Below, in pieces: positions 51,525 through 60,032 of a stretch of DNA of 64,000 nt; the first letter of the stretch is position 1; each line of letters opens with the position of its first letter. This DNA comes from Strigamia acuminata (lineage: Eukaryota; Arthropoda; Chilopoda; Geophilomorpha; Linotaeniidae). The notes beneath the pieces are model-generated. The model had not been told where the DNA came from. It saw only the letters and a list, made by a program, of their open reading frames with translations, and did no database searches. Location: NCBI GenBank assembly GCA_949358305.1, contig OX442314.1:28505118-28569117 (forward strand). Reading direction: 5' to 3'. The position numbers were made by a program, and so were the translations under genes.

Positions 51525-52916
51525 TTACGCACACTGAAAATGTATTTTAAAAAACTCAATAACGTTTTTCAATTTATTTTCAGAGCAAGCCGCACTATAT
51601 AATTATCACTGACGTGACGAGGCCTAATTTAAATTTAAATTAAATAATAAAATAAAAAAAATTATTAATATATATAATTATTATTTTTAACGTTTTTCAC
51701 AGAGAAAATTGTTAATTGAATTTTTAATTTGAAATGTTTAGGAAAAGTCGATCACTAACTAAATTTTCTACTTGCAATGTCGCTAAAATTAAGTGACTTG
51801 ATGTAACCGGTTTTTGGTCACGTGCAACCAAGTTCCCGAATGGCCTGCAAATCTTGATAAGATGAAGCTTTTTAAGATTTCGATAAGCACCCCCTTATGC
51901 TTCACTGCAGCATAATCTGAAATTATATCAAAGAGACAAACACTTGTTGTGATCCGGGAATTTATTTGAATAAATACTTACCTTTTATCCAAATAACTCA
52001 CAATCGAGATGCCTCTGTGGGGTTTAAACTCTAATAGCCTGTAAAAATGTGTCTATACTCTGGCCATGTGTAAGTTTGGCCTAACTCCGAGCCTTTTCTC
52101 TGGTGTAGTGATACAAGAAAATAGATCCAAACACCAGGATTACTGGTATCCATTTTGTTTCAGACTTAACAATCAATAATAAATTTCAAAATTGTTTTGG
52201 TTTCTGGAAGAAGCAAGCAATAAACTATGAACTATTTTTCCTGGTGGCAGCACAGAGTGAGTTATGAGGCTCGGAGTTAGGCCAAACTTACACATGGCCA
52301 GAGTATAGGGGTGTTGAAAAATAAGGAATACAGTTTTGATTGAACAAAAATAGTAAATTGTGCTTTATTTGTGGAAATTACAAATGATTTAGAAAATATA
52401 ATATATTATTACTAAAATATTAGAGGTTAAATTTAAGACTAAAAAAGGAAGAATTAGAAATGAAATGTGAAACGATGTTTGTTGCACACAAAATGGCGAG
52501 GCGGACTCGCCTGGAAAAATTTCCCTGCACGTACAATGGCAGCGACCGCAAGCTCCGGAGGGACTCCGCGGTGGCTTACAGTCGTTTACGATGGTACACG
52601 GCAAGTGTGGGTGCTGTGACAGTAACGGTGAGTCCTAGATAGTTCAACGGGACTCACGATAACCGACAGTGAGCGGTCTCTTGGGCGTTACTCGAGATTT
52701 GTACAAGTACGTGTAGCAGACAGTGACTGTTACACACGAGCGCAAATGGAAAATCAGTGGAAACAGCAAAGTCTCAACTCACCAAACGGTACACTATCAA
52801 TACTTGAAGTTCTGGGAGATTCAAAGCAGTGATGTTGTGTGTTGTTGGTGTGAAGTCAAGAGTGAGCAAAACCGCCAAACTTTGGGGTTTTATTCACTCT
52901 CTGGTCCTGCGCACTA
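51525..52916. other. Intergenic, repeat-containing region upstream of the DEG/ENaC gene
   Basis: The first 200 bp should hold the DEG/ENaC promoter. A 40-bp inverted-repeat element follows (52054-52307). The stretch 52440-52760 has higher GC and short ORFs on both strands, with no recognisable domain. Confidence 0.45.
52054..52307. mobile_element. MITE with perfect 40-bp terminal inverted repeats
   Basis: 52054-52093 (TATACTCTGGCCATGTGTAA...) is the exact reverse complement of 52268-52307. The interior is 174 bp of AT-rich non-coding DNA. Perfect ends suggest recent movement. A TA duplication would be contained in the TATA-like termini. Confidence 0.85.
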
Positions 52917-53272
52917 ACAAGGGGAGAGCACCAATAAGCTATCACAGATTGTTGTAATATTAAACAAGAAGGATTGTTATATCATGCTGAATGAGACCCT
53001 AAAATAATTTCATTCCATAAACAGCCAACAATGCAAACAATGAGCTGAAAGTTGGCACTATTTTGTCTGTGTATACATCAAATCTGAGCAATCAGGCCTA
53101 GTGTATGAATACTGTAAACAACAGTTGCTAGGTAAAAAATAGTTCCAAGATCCAAGTTCAATTTTACCATTTGAGATTCAATGATGTCATTTCCTCTTTT
53201 GATATCACATGACATATGACATCAGAACTTTGTTCAACAACATGACTGTCTTCATGAAGACAATAATAGTTT

Positions 53273-53344
53273 GTAGTGGTGGTTCAGTGGTTAAGGCAAT
53301 GGACCAGGAATCTTTCCACACAGGTTCAAATCCTGTTGGGTGTG
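53273..53344 (+). repeat. tRNA-Ser-like (SINE-head-like) sequence, left arm
   Basis: GTAGTGGTGGTTCAGTGGTTAAGG followed by GGACCAGGAATC and a perfect T arm (ACAGG-TTCAAAT-CCTGT). The A box TGGTTCAGTGG (53280-53290) and B box GGTTCAAATCC (53323-53333) fit pol III promoters. The body resembles tRNA-Ser but lacks the long variable arm and has a degraded anticodon stem and acceptor 3' half, so it is tRNA-derived, not a working tRNA. Confidence 0.65.
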
Positions 53345-53516
53345 AAAATTTTTACATTTATTTTTTGTTAAATTTTAGCAGTTATTTTAATTTTTGTAAT
53401 TTTATATTTGTTAAAAAATTAAAATTAACCAAATTAAAATTTTCTGAAAACAAATATAAAATTACAAACATTAAAATAACTGCTAAAATTTAACAAAAAA
53501 TAAATGTAAAAATTTT

Positions 53517-53588
53517 CACACCCAACAGGATTTGAACCTGTGTGGAAAGATTCCTGGTCCATTGCCTTAACCACTGAACCACCACTAC
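53517..53588 (-). repeat. tRNA-Ser-like (SINE-head-like) sequence, right arm
   Basis: Mirror copy of 53273-53344 on the opposite strand, with the same A and B boxes. The two promoters point toward each other across the foldback centre, so transcription from either would read a self-complementary RNA. Confidence 0.65.
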
Positions 53589-53963
53589 AAACTATTATTG
53601 TCTTCATGAAGACAGTCATGTTGTTGAACAAAGTTCTGATGTCATATGTCATGTGATATCAAAAGAGGAAATGACATCATTGAATCTCAAATGGTAAAAT
53701 TGAACTTGGATCTTGGAACTATTTTTTACCTAGCAACTGTTGTTTACAGTATTCATACACTAGGCCTGATTGCTCAGATTTGATGTATACACAGACAAAA
53801 TAGTGCCAACTTTCAGCTCATTGTTTGCATTGTTGGCTGTTTATGGAATGAAATTATTTTAGGGTCTCATTCAGCATGATATAACAATCCTTCTTGTTTA
53901 ATATTACAACAATCTGTGATAGCTTATTAGTGCTCTCCCCTTGTGAGTATAATTAGTCTATAC

Positions 53964-54045
53964 CAGGGGTCGGCAACCTTTTGAGACAGAAGAGCCAAAA
54001 GTTAAAATTTACATAATTTTCAGTTTTTAAAGAGCCATAAACGCT
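53964..54045. mobile_element. Truncated hAT MITE, family 2
   Basis: CAGGGGTCGGCAACCTTTTGAGACAGAAGAGCC and about 45 bp more match 5640-5715. The copy then stops abruptly at the element at 54046. Confidence 0.75.
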
Positions 54046-54302
54046 CGGGCGTTTAATTTTTTTTTTCAGCAGCTTCCCCGGCGCCAATTTGAAACCCGGC
54101 GCTAAATTGAACCAGCGCATAACCAAAAATTCGTCAATTTTTCGCAAATATGGCGATTTTTCGGCAAAAATCATCAATTTTTTACAAAAAAATCGGTAAT
54201 TTTTGGGTCCCTGCACCAATTCATTGAACCGCCGATGACTGCCCGACGCTAAAACGGGGCCGGCGCTTTATTGAACCCGGGCGTTTAAACGGGGCGGTAC
54301 GG
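54046..54302. mobile_element. Mariner-type MITE of the GGCGTTTAA family, left end truncated
   Basis: It begins inside the element with CGGGCGTTTAATTTTTTTTTC, identical to 3563-3583, and ends GGGCGTTTAAACGGGGCGGTACGG. Interior GGCGC motifs (CCCGGCGCTAAATTGAACC) are facing copies. Confidence 0.65.
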
Positions 54303-54305
54303 TGT

Positions 54306-54460
54306 ATTACTTTAGCGACGCCGTGTTTCAGCTGCTTAGATTCAGCTAGGTTAGTTCAGGTCAGGTTAGGTTAGTTTGTTTAGGTTAGGTCAGGTCAGGT
54401 TACGTTTAATTAGATTAAAAAACGGCGTCGCTAAAACGGGCGTCGCTAAAGTGAAGTACA
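54306..54460. mobile_element. Inverted-repeat element enclosing AGGTTAG repeats
   Basis: The left end TACTTTAGCGACGCCGTG faces CGGCGTCGCTAAAACGGGCGTCGCTAAAGTGAAGTACA. The loop holds a run of GGTTAG/GGTCAG units (54346-54410), which include TTAGGTTAG. The direct unit TAGCGACGCC occurs twice at the right end. Confidence 0.65.
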
Positions 54461-55798
54461 TTCTTCCAGTTATATGAATGTACGCCTAACTTTGTACTGT
54501 GTTCTACTACGTGGAAAAGTAGTTCTGTGTCAAAGCATCACCTTTGACAATGTTGGTATTCGAGCACAATGTCTGGAGTTCGATTACACTTCTGGTGTTT
54601 TGGACTACTTTTTTGTGCCACTACACCAGTGAAATAGATCAACGTTGGAGTGGTTTTGAGTATAGAACTGTTCTTAAAAAAATTATCTCTTACTGAAAAG
54701 TTTTGAGAAAAAAAGGTTTGAAATATTGGTCTACTCAGCTTTGTAACCTAAAACTTGTCACGTCGTAGTCGACTTTTTAACAATGGTTTCGGAAATTTGA
54801 GAATTTCCAGGGATTGTAATAACCAGAAAATTTAGGTTCGCAGGCGCTGCAACTCTTAAAACTTTGCCGGGGGTGGTAGCTAGGTTAAGACAGCGTCTAT
54901 TCGTGAAATCTGTATTTTTATGGGTGCAGGATTCAATTCGGGCGCCGTACAAAATGGCGAACGTTGATACTTCGAATTTAAGACCAAAATATCGCTCTTC
55001 ACTAGGGAAAATGTCGTCATATGCTAGGCGTACTTACGAAGAGTATATTTCTTCTTTTGGACACGCGCAAACGTTGGGTGAACGCGCAAACAGGTACCAA
55101 ACCGCAGACAACGTCGTCGAACCGTCGATAATGAAATGAATACGCAATTGAGACGAGTATGAGTTCAAAATGTCTAGGCTGAGGAGGAAGTCACAGTCGT
55201 GGCATAAAATGTATTGACGAATTAAGACCGTCGAATACGCCGCTTTTCCAGTAATTTGTACGCAAATAATGGGCAAATAATAAAGGTTGTGGTTAGATAG
55301 CCAACCATGAGAATTCGGGCTGCATAATGACCGTATGCGTTGAGACGCAACATAAATCGCACTTGGAAATCTTCCTAGTTAAGACAGGAGATGTTGACTA
55401 GTCGAAGGCGAAAATTATTCTCTCTGTCGAAAATGTCTTGACAGAACAAGTCACCTCTGATCACATGTCAAAGGCCAAGTCAATTCCCAATGCGGACCGA
55501 GCAGAAAACAGGCGATCAGGGGTGAAATATGCAAATTTAGAGCGCGATTATATCAACTTATTGCAGAATTCTCATGAATTGTCTGGATGGGGTGATTAAA
55601 ACCAGGCCAAATTAAAGATAAACATCAAAAATAAGGAAAATAATATAAAGTAAAATAATAAATTTGGATTTGGGAAAAACAAAATAATTAAAGGAAACTG
55701 GAACAATTTCTCAATAATATTGGGAAAAATTTAAAGGAAAGGCGCAAAATGCGCTTAAAATTTTGAAAATTATTACTGTCTAAAGTCAGGACCGTGAC
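54461..55798. other. Region between repeats and retroelement PPT, including the presumed 3' LTR
   Basis: The minus strand from 55799 downward begins TGTCACGGTCC directly after the purine tract, as a 3' LTR should. I could not find its other end, since the 5' LTR lies outside the window; it may reach to about 55150-55260. A plus-strand ORF from 54951 (MANVDTSNLRPKYRSS..., to 55139) has a fair start context but no recognised domain; it could be a broken host exon or chance. Confidence 0.35.
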
Positions 55799-55815
55799 AT
55801 TCCCCCCCACCTAGA
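55799..55815 (-). other. Polypurine tract and 3' LTR boundary of the Ty3/gypsy element
   Basis: Minus-strand AGGTGGGGGGGAA is followed at once by TGTCACGG. This is the usual plus-strand primer site and LTR start, and fixes the 3' side of the element. Confidence 0.6.
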
Positions 55816-56631
55816 TGTTTATTATATGGTTTTTATATAATCAACATCTAAATGGAGTCAACAACATGATTGATAAAAATTTGAACATATAGATAAATAA
55901 AAATAATGAATCAACAATAGCAATCTCACTTATGAACACATAACAAAGGTAGGGATTTAGACAGACAGACGCAACAGACGCACAACTTGGCGCAATTACA
56001 GACAAGAACAAACAAACACAAACAAATGGGTTTAGGAGAGGAATATTGTAAAAAATCGTTTGATTAAAAATTAATAGAATCAATAGACGTTTAGGCGCTA
56101 ATTACGACTAAATTCTAAATAAAATAATAAAATTTGTTAAATTATTTGATAACACTTGAAATTAACAATGGTATTTTTCGTTATGACTAGAAAATAAAAT
56201 AATTTAAGATTAATTAACAATGCCTATGGGTGACAAAATTTCTATAAAAATGTAGATTATTAGCAAACAAAAATATTGATTAGGCGCTGATTTGGCGTCA
56301 ATTATCACAATATAAGGATAGCAAAATTTCAATGATCACAAATGGTTAATAAAAAATGATTGGCAAAAATGATTAGCAAAATATAAATATCAAAAAATAA
56401 AAAGTTCGCAAACGAATATTATCTTCTTTCGTAGGCGTTTGAATTTTCACGGAACTTAACGTAAAATCTTCATAGAGGCGCACAACAATCACATTTTAAA
56501 CAATTATAACACTTATTGTTTGTATCACAATTATCACAATAAAGTCCACACACATAACAGTTCGTATATGGGTCTCAGGAGGCGCAAAGTCACTTTATAG
56601 GTTTTCGAAGTCAATTTTAGGGATCTTAATT
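55816..56631 (-). other. AT-rich leader between the extra ORF and the polypurine tract
   Basis: About 0.8 kb without ORFs, with scattered short repeats of GGCGC(A/T)AAT type. Looks like a 3' untranslated part of the retroelement. Confidence 0.5.
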
Positions 56632-57567
56632 CTAGAATGCAGACGCGCCCTGACCGTCCATCGCATAATAGACTAGTTTAAGCGCTGTTTTCACGAGGAT
56701 CACTCTCACCTGTTGTTTAGAGGTCGCATAACACTTCCGGCTAATCCTGTTCACTCGATAATGGAAATGTACGACGTAATATTGTTTAATGATGGATAAT
56801 AACTTTTCGCCCGCGTTGTGGTCAAGTTGCAAGTCCGAAAAGATGATTGTCTCGTAAAGGCGCGTCAGAATACTCCAATCCACGACCAATTCGATTTTGG
56901 GCTCCCACGGCAATGAGTAGAAAATATCATCAATCGGAATAATCTCCTCCATGATCGCAAGGGCGCAGGTGGGCTCCTCCAAACGCTTTTCTTTGGGTTT
57001 CGGGTTGACTGGCTCACGTAGACTTTCACGCGTGACAACCTCGCCTTGGTCGTCGTCGTTTTCCTTCGGTGGCGTCAAAATCATTTTAGGCATTCTTGAC
57101 ATCAAAGGCGATCGACGTCCAGCCCCTGCACCGCCCCGTCCAACTCCAGGAAGTCTGAAGGGCTCGTCGGCCTGAATTACCTCAATTTTGTTGTGTTCCC
57201 GCGCCGCCAGAAATGCCTTGTGGTTTTCCTCGTCACCCGTTGATTCGCGAAGCGATTCGACATCCGACATCGAATAATCCACATCCGATGATAACTCCGA
57301 GGCGAGTATTCCTGTGTCTGCCACGATTACGGGGTCGTATCGGAATGAATATTTGGTTCGGGGATCTGCCAATTTCGGATTCTCGGCAATTGCGTCCTCA
57401 AATTGTTGCACCAGTTTTTCAGGCGCCAACTCAATGAGAATTTTCTCTGAAAAGTTCTTGATTTCATCCTCCGTCATGATCAATTCCGGGTCCAGTGGTG
57501 GCTTAGCGGGCGCATTTTTCTCGTCCTCAAGTCTCTGGGCCTCCCTGAGCGCGTCGGCCTCTCGAAA
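56632..57567 (-). CDS. Second part of the retroelement's extra 3' ORF (after an in-frame TGA)
   Basis: 311 codons open in the same frame as the ORF ending at 57568, separated from it by a single TGA (57568-57570). The region is acidic with Glu-rich helices (FSEKILIELAPEKLVQQFED), a Gly/Arg patch (GVGRGGAGAGRRSPLM) and a hydrophobic C-terminal part (KQYYVVHFHYRVNRISRK). There is no good ATG near the top; the first in-frame ATG is a few codons after a TTG at 57483. I recognise no domain. It reads as the C-terminal portion of one protein of about 955 codons, made by stop readthrough or cut by a point mutation. Confidence 0.6.
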   Translation of the reverse strand, partial: FREADALREAQRLEDEKNAPAKPPLDPELIMTEDEIKNFSEKILIELAPEKLVQQFEDAIAENPKLADPRTKYSFRYDPVIVADTGILASELSSDVDYSMSDVESLRESTGDEENHKAFLAAREHNKIEVIQADEPFRLPGVGRGGAGAGRRSPLMSRMPKMILTPPKENDDDQGEVVTRESLREPVNPKPKEKRLEEPTCALAIMEEIIPIDDIFYSLPWEPKIELVVDWSILTRLYETIIFSDLQLDHNAGEKLLSIIKQYYVVHFHYRVNRISRKCYATSKQQVRVILVKTALKLVYYAMDGQGASAF

Positions 57568-59499
57568 TCATTTGACAGCGTCACGACGACTCTGATGCAT
57601 TTGGGTGATAATTTCTTTTAAATTAAAGTGCACGGCGTGCACAATGAGGTGCTGCACCGCGTGTTCGTCTCCGGTACAGTCTTTTGTCATCTTTGCTTCA
57701 ATTTCCTTCGCGATGTTCCCGAGGCGTCCGAAAATCGTTCCGACGACCGTCTTGAAGTCTGAGGCGCTAACGTTGAAATCCAGGTTAATCGACATCTTGA
57801 AAAGTTCTTTCCATCCCTCAGATCTCAGGTTGATTCGTCCTTGGCCCCTGTTCTCCATGGGGTACAGAATCTCAAGCTCATGGCGCCGGAATATTTCGGA
57901 CATCTGAGTGAAGATACGATCCGGGCGCATGGTACATCCGTTTCGGTCGAATCCCTGGAGATATCGTGGCTTCAGGGATGCGCATCCTTCCGACGACGTC
58001 GATCCGCTCGAGACCGCTGAAATGGCTTTAGCAATTGGATTAGAAATCTTGCTCTCCAATTTCTTGATGTCGTGGATCTTTGCGCATTCTCCTGCATCCT
58101 TTGCAATCTCAGCAGCGATATTCGCGATGGATGAAGACGGTGTGAAGTTTAGCAACGCCTTAATATCTCGGTCAACCTGTGGGGAAAAATCAGCTGTTAT
58201 TAATTTTTTGTTAAAATCTGCGATAGTGTCCATTTTTGTGTTTGTGGTCATAATCCCAGAATACGTAATCGGCACCGATGTCGCAACGACTGAAGTCATC
58301 ATTTTTGGAGTCACATTCGATTGGGTCACAGTAGTGGCATCGACAGATCGGGCAGCTTGGCTCGATTCAGACGTCTCAATCGAAGATGATTTGTTCTTTA
58401 CGACTCGAAAATATGGAATTATAATCGGCGCAGCAGCAGTGGTCACTGTCGTAACATTAGTCGATTTCGCCTCCGCCGCCGTCACGCTCGATTCCGTTTT
58501 GATGATCGGGGTCGACATCGTGTTGATGTTGTTAATTTTTTCTCTCTCTCTTCTATTTTCTTCATTTTTTAGTACCTTTTTAGCCACTTGATCGTTTAAC
58601 GAAAGTTCCTTAGCGGGCTCCACGACAAGCGATGCGGCAGGCGCTACTCCAACCGCTCCGTTTTCCTCGATGATGACTGAAGAGACGTCCAACGCTGGTC
58701 CGGATCGTCCCGTCACGAAGTGAGCGTCTCGGTTTGCCTCCGCTCCAATTCTTTTCGTCACTCTCTGTGTATATTCCTTCAAACGATGTGCACTTCGCTC
58801 CTCGTATGTATGTCGTGGACGCAGATTTGAATGCTGAAACGGCAAGTCGGCTGCAACTCTTTCCGGCTCCGAATATGCTCTTTTCGCGTCCGCAATTACA
58901 CCAGGCGCTGTTAAACATAGTTCCAGGCCCGATTCCACATCGTAGGTCTTTCCTTCAGGCGTCACAAACTGGTCCGGAAGTTCGGCAGGTTGCTCGCCGG
59001 CAATTATGTAGGCTCCCTCCGGATATTTCCAAGTCAACGGCCGGATTCCCTTCTCTTTCGCCAATTGCTTTATGCGTGCCAAATATGATGCGTGCGCATG
59101 ACGAAAACGAGCGATGGCGTTTGCACTGCCGAATGGAATCCTCGGCGGTGGAAAATCCACTCCAGCCAACGAAGTTTTATCCATCGACTCATAACCAAGT
59201 ACATATGCAAACATAAGGCGCATCCATTTCCGAAATTTGCAACGGCGCAAGTCACCGCCGCCCCGACACGCTCGGCATTCTCGTGGCGCCCGCAGTTGAT
59301 AAATTTCAAATCCAGTTCCGCTACAAACTGGACACAATTCATAGTTTGGAAAACTTTGGTCGTTCGGGTGGTCTGGATGAAAACGCGGTACTAGTCCTTC
59401 GTCCGACGCTTCGATTGGTGGCATTGGCAGGTACTTTGGATAGCCTTTTTGGGTTGGTTTTGGAATCGTAATTGTCACATTTGGATCGTAGGACGCCAT
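57568..59499 (-). CDS. Large extra ORF downstream of integrase in the Ty3/gypsy element (643 aa)
   Basis: ATG at 59499, stop TGA at 57568. Near residues 55-85 it has CPVCSGTGFEIYQL and CRACRGGGDLRRC, two CxxCxGxG-like knuckles as in the zinc-binding region of DnaJ/Hsp40 proteins. A Thr/Ser/Val-rich low-complexity stretch (about 330-430) follows, then a more globular C-terminus (FGRLGNIAKEIEAKMTKDC). No transmembrane segment or signal peptide is apparent, so it is not an obvious envelope protein although it is in the env position between integrase and the polypurine tract. It could be a displaced Gag-like protein, a captured host gene, or a lineage-specific accessory ORF. I do not recognise the family. 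Confidence 0.7.
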   Translation of the reverse strand: MASYDPNVTITIPKPTQKGYPKYLPMPPIEASDEGLVPRFHPDHPNDQSFPNYELCPVCSGTGFEIYQLRAPRECRACRGGGDLRRCKFRKWMRLMFAYVLGYESMDKTSLAGVDFPPPRIPFGSANAIARFRHAHASYLARIKQLAKEKGIRPLTWKYPEGAYIIAGEQPAELPDQFVTPEGKTYDVESGLELCLTAPGVIADAKRAYSEPERVAADLPFQHSNLRPRHTYEERSAHRLKEYTQRVTKRIGAEANRDAHFVTGRSGPALDVSSVIIEENGAVGVAPAASLVVEPAKELSLNDQVAKKVLKNEENRREREKINNINTMSTPIIKTESSVTAAEAKSTNVTTVTTAAAPIIIPYFRVVKNKSSSIETSESSQAARSVDATTVTQSNVTPKMMTSVVATSVPITYSGIMTTNTKMDTIADFNKKLITADFSPQVDRDIKALLNFTPSSSIANIAAEIAKDAGECAKIHDIKKLESKISNPIAKAISAVSSGSTSSEGCASLKPRYLQGFDRNGCTMRPDRIFTQMSEIFRRHELEILYPMENRGQGRINLRSEGWKELFKMSINLDFNVSASDFKTVVGTIFGRLGNIAKEIEAKMTKDCTGDEHAVQHLIVHAVHFNLKEIITQMHQSRRDAVK

Positions 59500-60032
59500 A
59501 ATAAATTATCGTAAAGTGAAACTAAAAGAAATGGAAATTTCCGGGAAAGAAAGAGTTATTTTAACTAAAATATTCAATTAAAAATGAATTGTTGTGAGAT
59601 AGAAAGTACTTACGGTTGATAGACGCACAATTTTTAACAATATTTATCCAATTTTAACAATTGTTAGATGTTTTAAGGCGACTATTCAGACGCAAACTAA
59701 TTTCAAACTAACTAAGTCGTGCCCTCACATGTCTTTAATACACGCGGTCTCGCTACGGGGTCGCTTCGTCACAAAATATGACACGGACCTCTCGCGTGAA
59801 CGAGATTTGATCACACACCTCGAAGAAGCATGAGTTTGGACTTAGTAAATTTACGTATCATCATTTTAAATTGATGAATTTCAAATTCCTAAACTAATCT
59901 TTACTTACTATTTTCAGCGTCTATCCTCCATAAATATTTGGTTTAAAGCAGGGAAAATTATAAACACAAGAAGGAAAGAGGATTGGGTAAAGTAAAGAAA
60001 GAAATAAAATTATAAAATGAAAAGAAATTAAG
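59500..60032 (-). other. Gap between integrase and the extra ORF
   Basis: 533 bp without a supported ORF. It has a GC-richer block (59740-59800) with GGTCTCGCTACGGGGTCGCTTC, which could be a promoter or splice-acceptor region for the extra ORF. Nothing identifiable. Confidence 0.4.

Larger units (their letters stand above)
52917..53944. mobile_element. 1-kb near-perfect foldback element with tRNA-like sequence in each arm
   Basis: Arms of about 495 bp (from ACAAGGGGAGAGCAC at 52917 to its complement ending at 53944) are inverted copies with only a few differences, around an AT-rich spacer of about 35 bp centred on 53430. Each arm carries a tRNA-like segment (53273-53344 plus; 53517-53588 minus). 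Identical-looking ORFs arise on opposite strands (53209-53493 plus, 53434-53652 minus) purely because of the symmetry. No clear target duplication is visible. Confidence 0.85.

Noticed and set aside
53273-53344. Functional tRNA-Ser gene
   Set aside because: Only the D-loop/A box and T arm are intact; the anticodon stem does not pair, the long variable arm is missing and the acceptor stem does not close.
53209-53652. Two almost identical 70-90 aa ORFs on opposite strands
   Set aside because: Explained by the foldback symmetry; the reading frame passes through the tRNA-like segment and has no protein features.
54864-55139. A 91-aa plus-strand ORF with a fair start context (MANVDTSNLRPKYRSS)
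   Set aside because: No domain, no supporting splice continuation, and it lies where the retroelement LTR may extend. Mentioned only as a possibility in the region entry.
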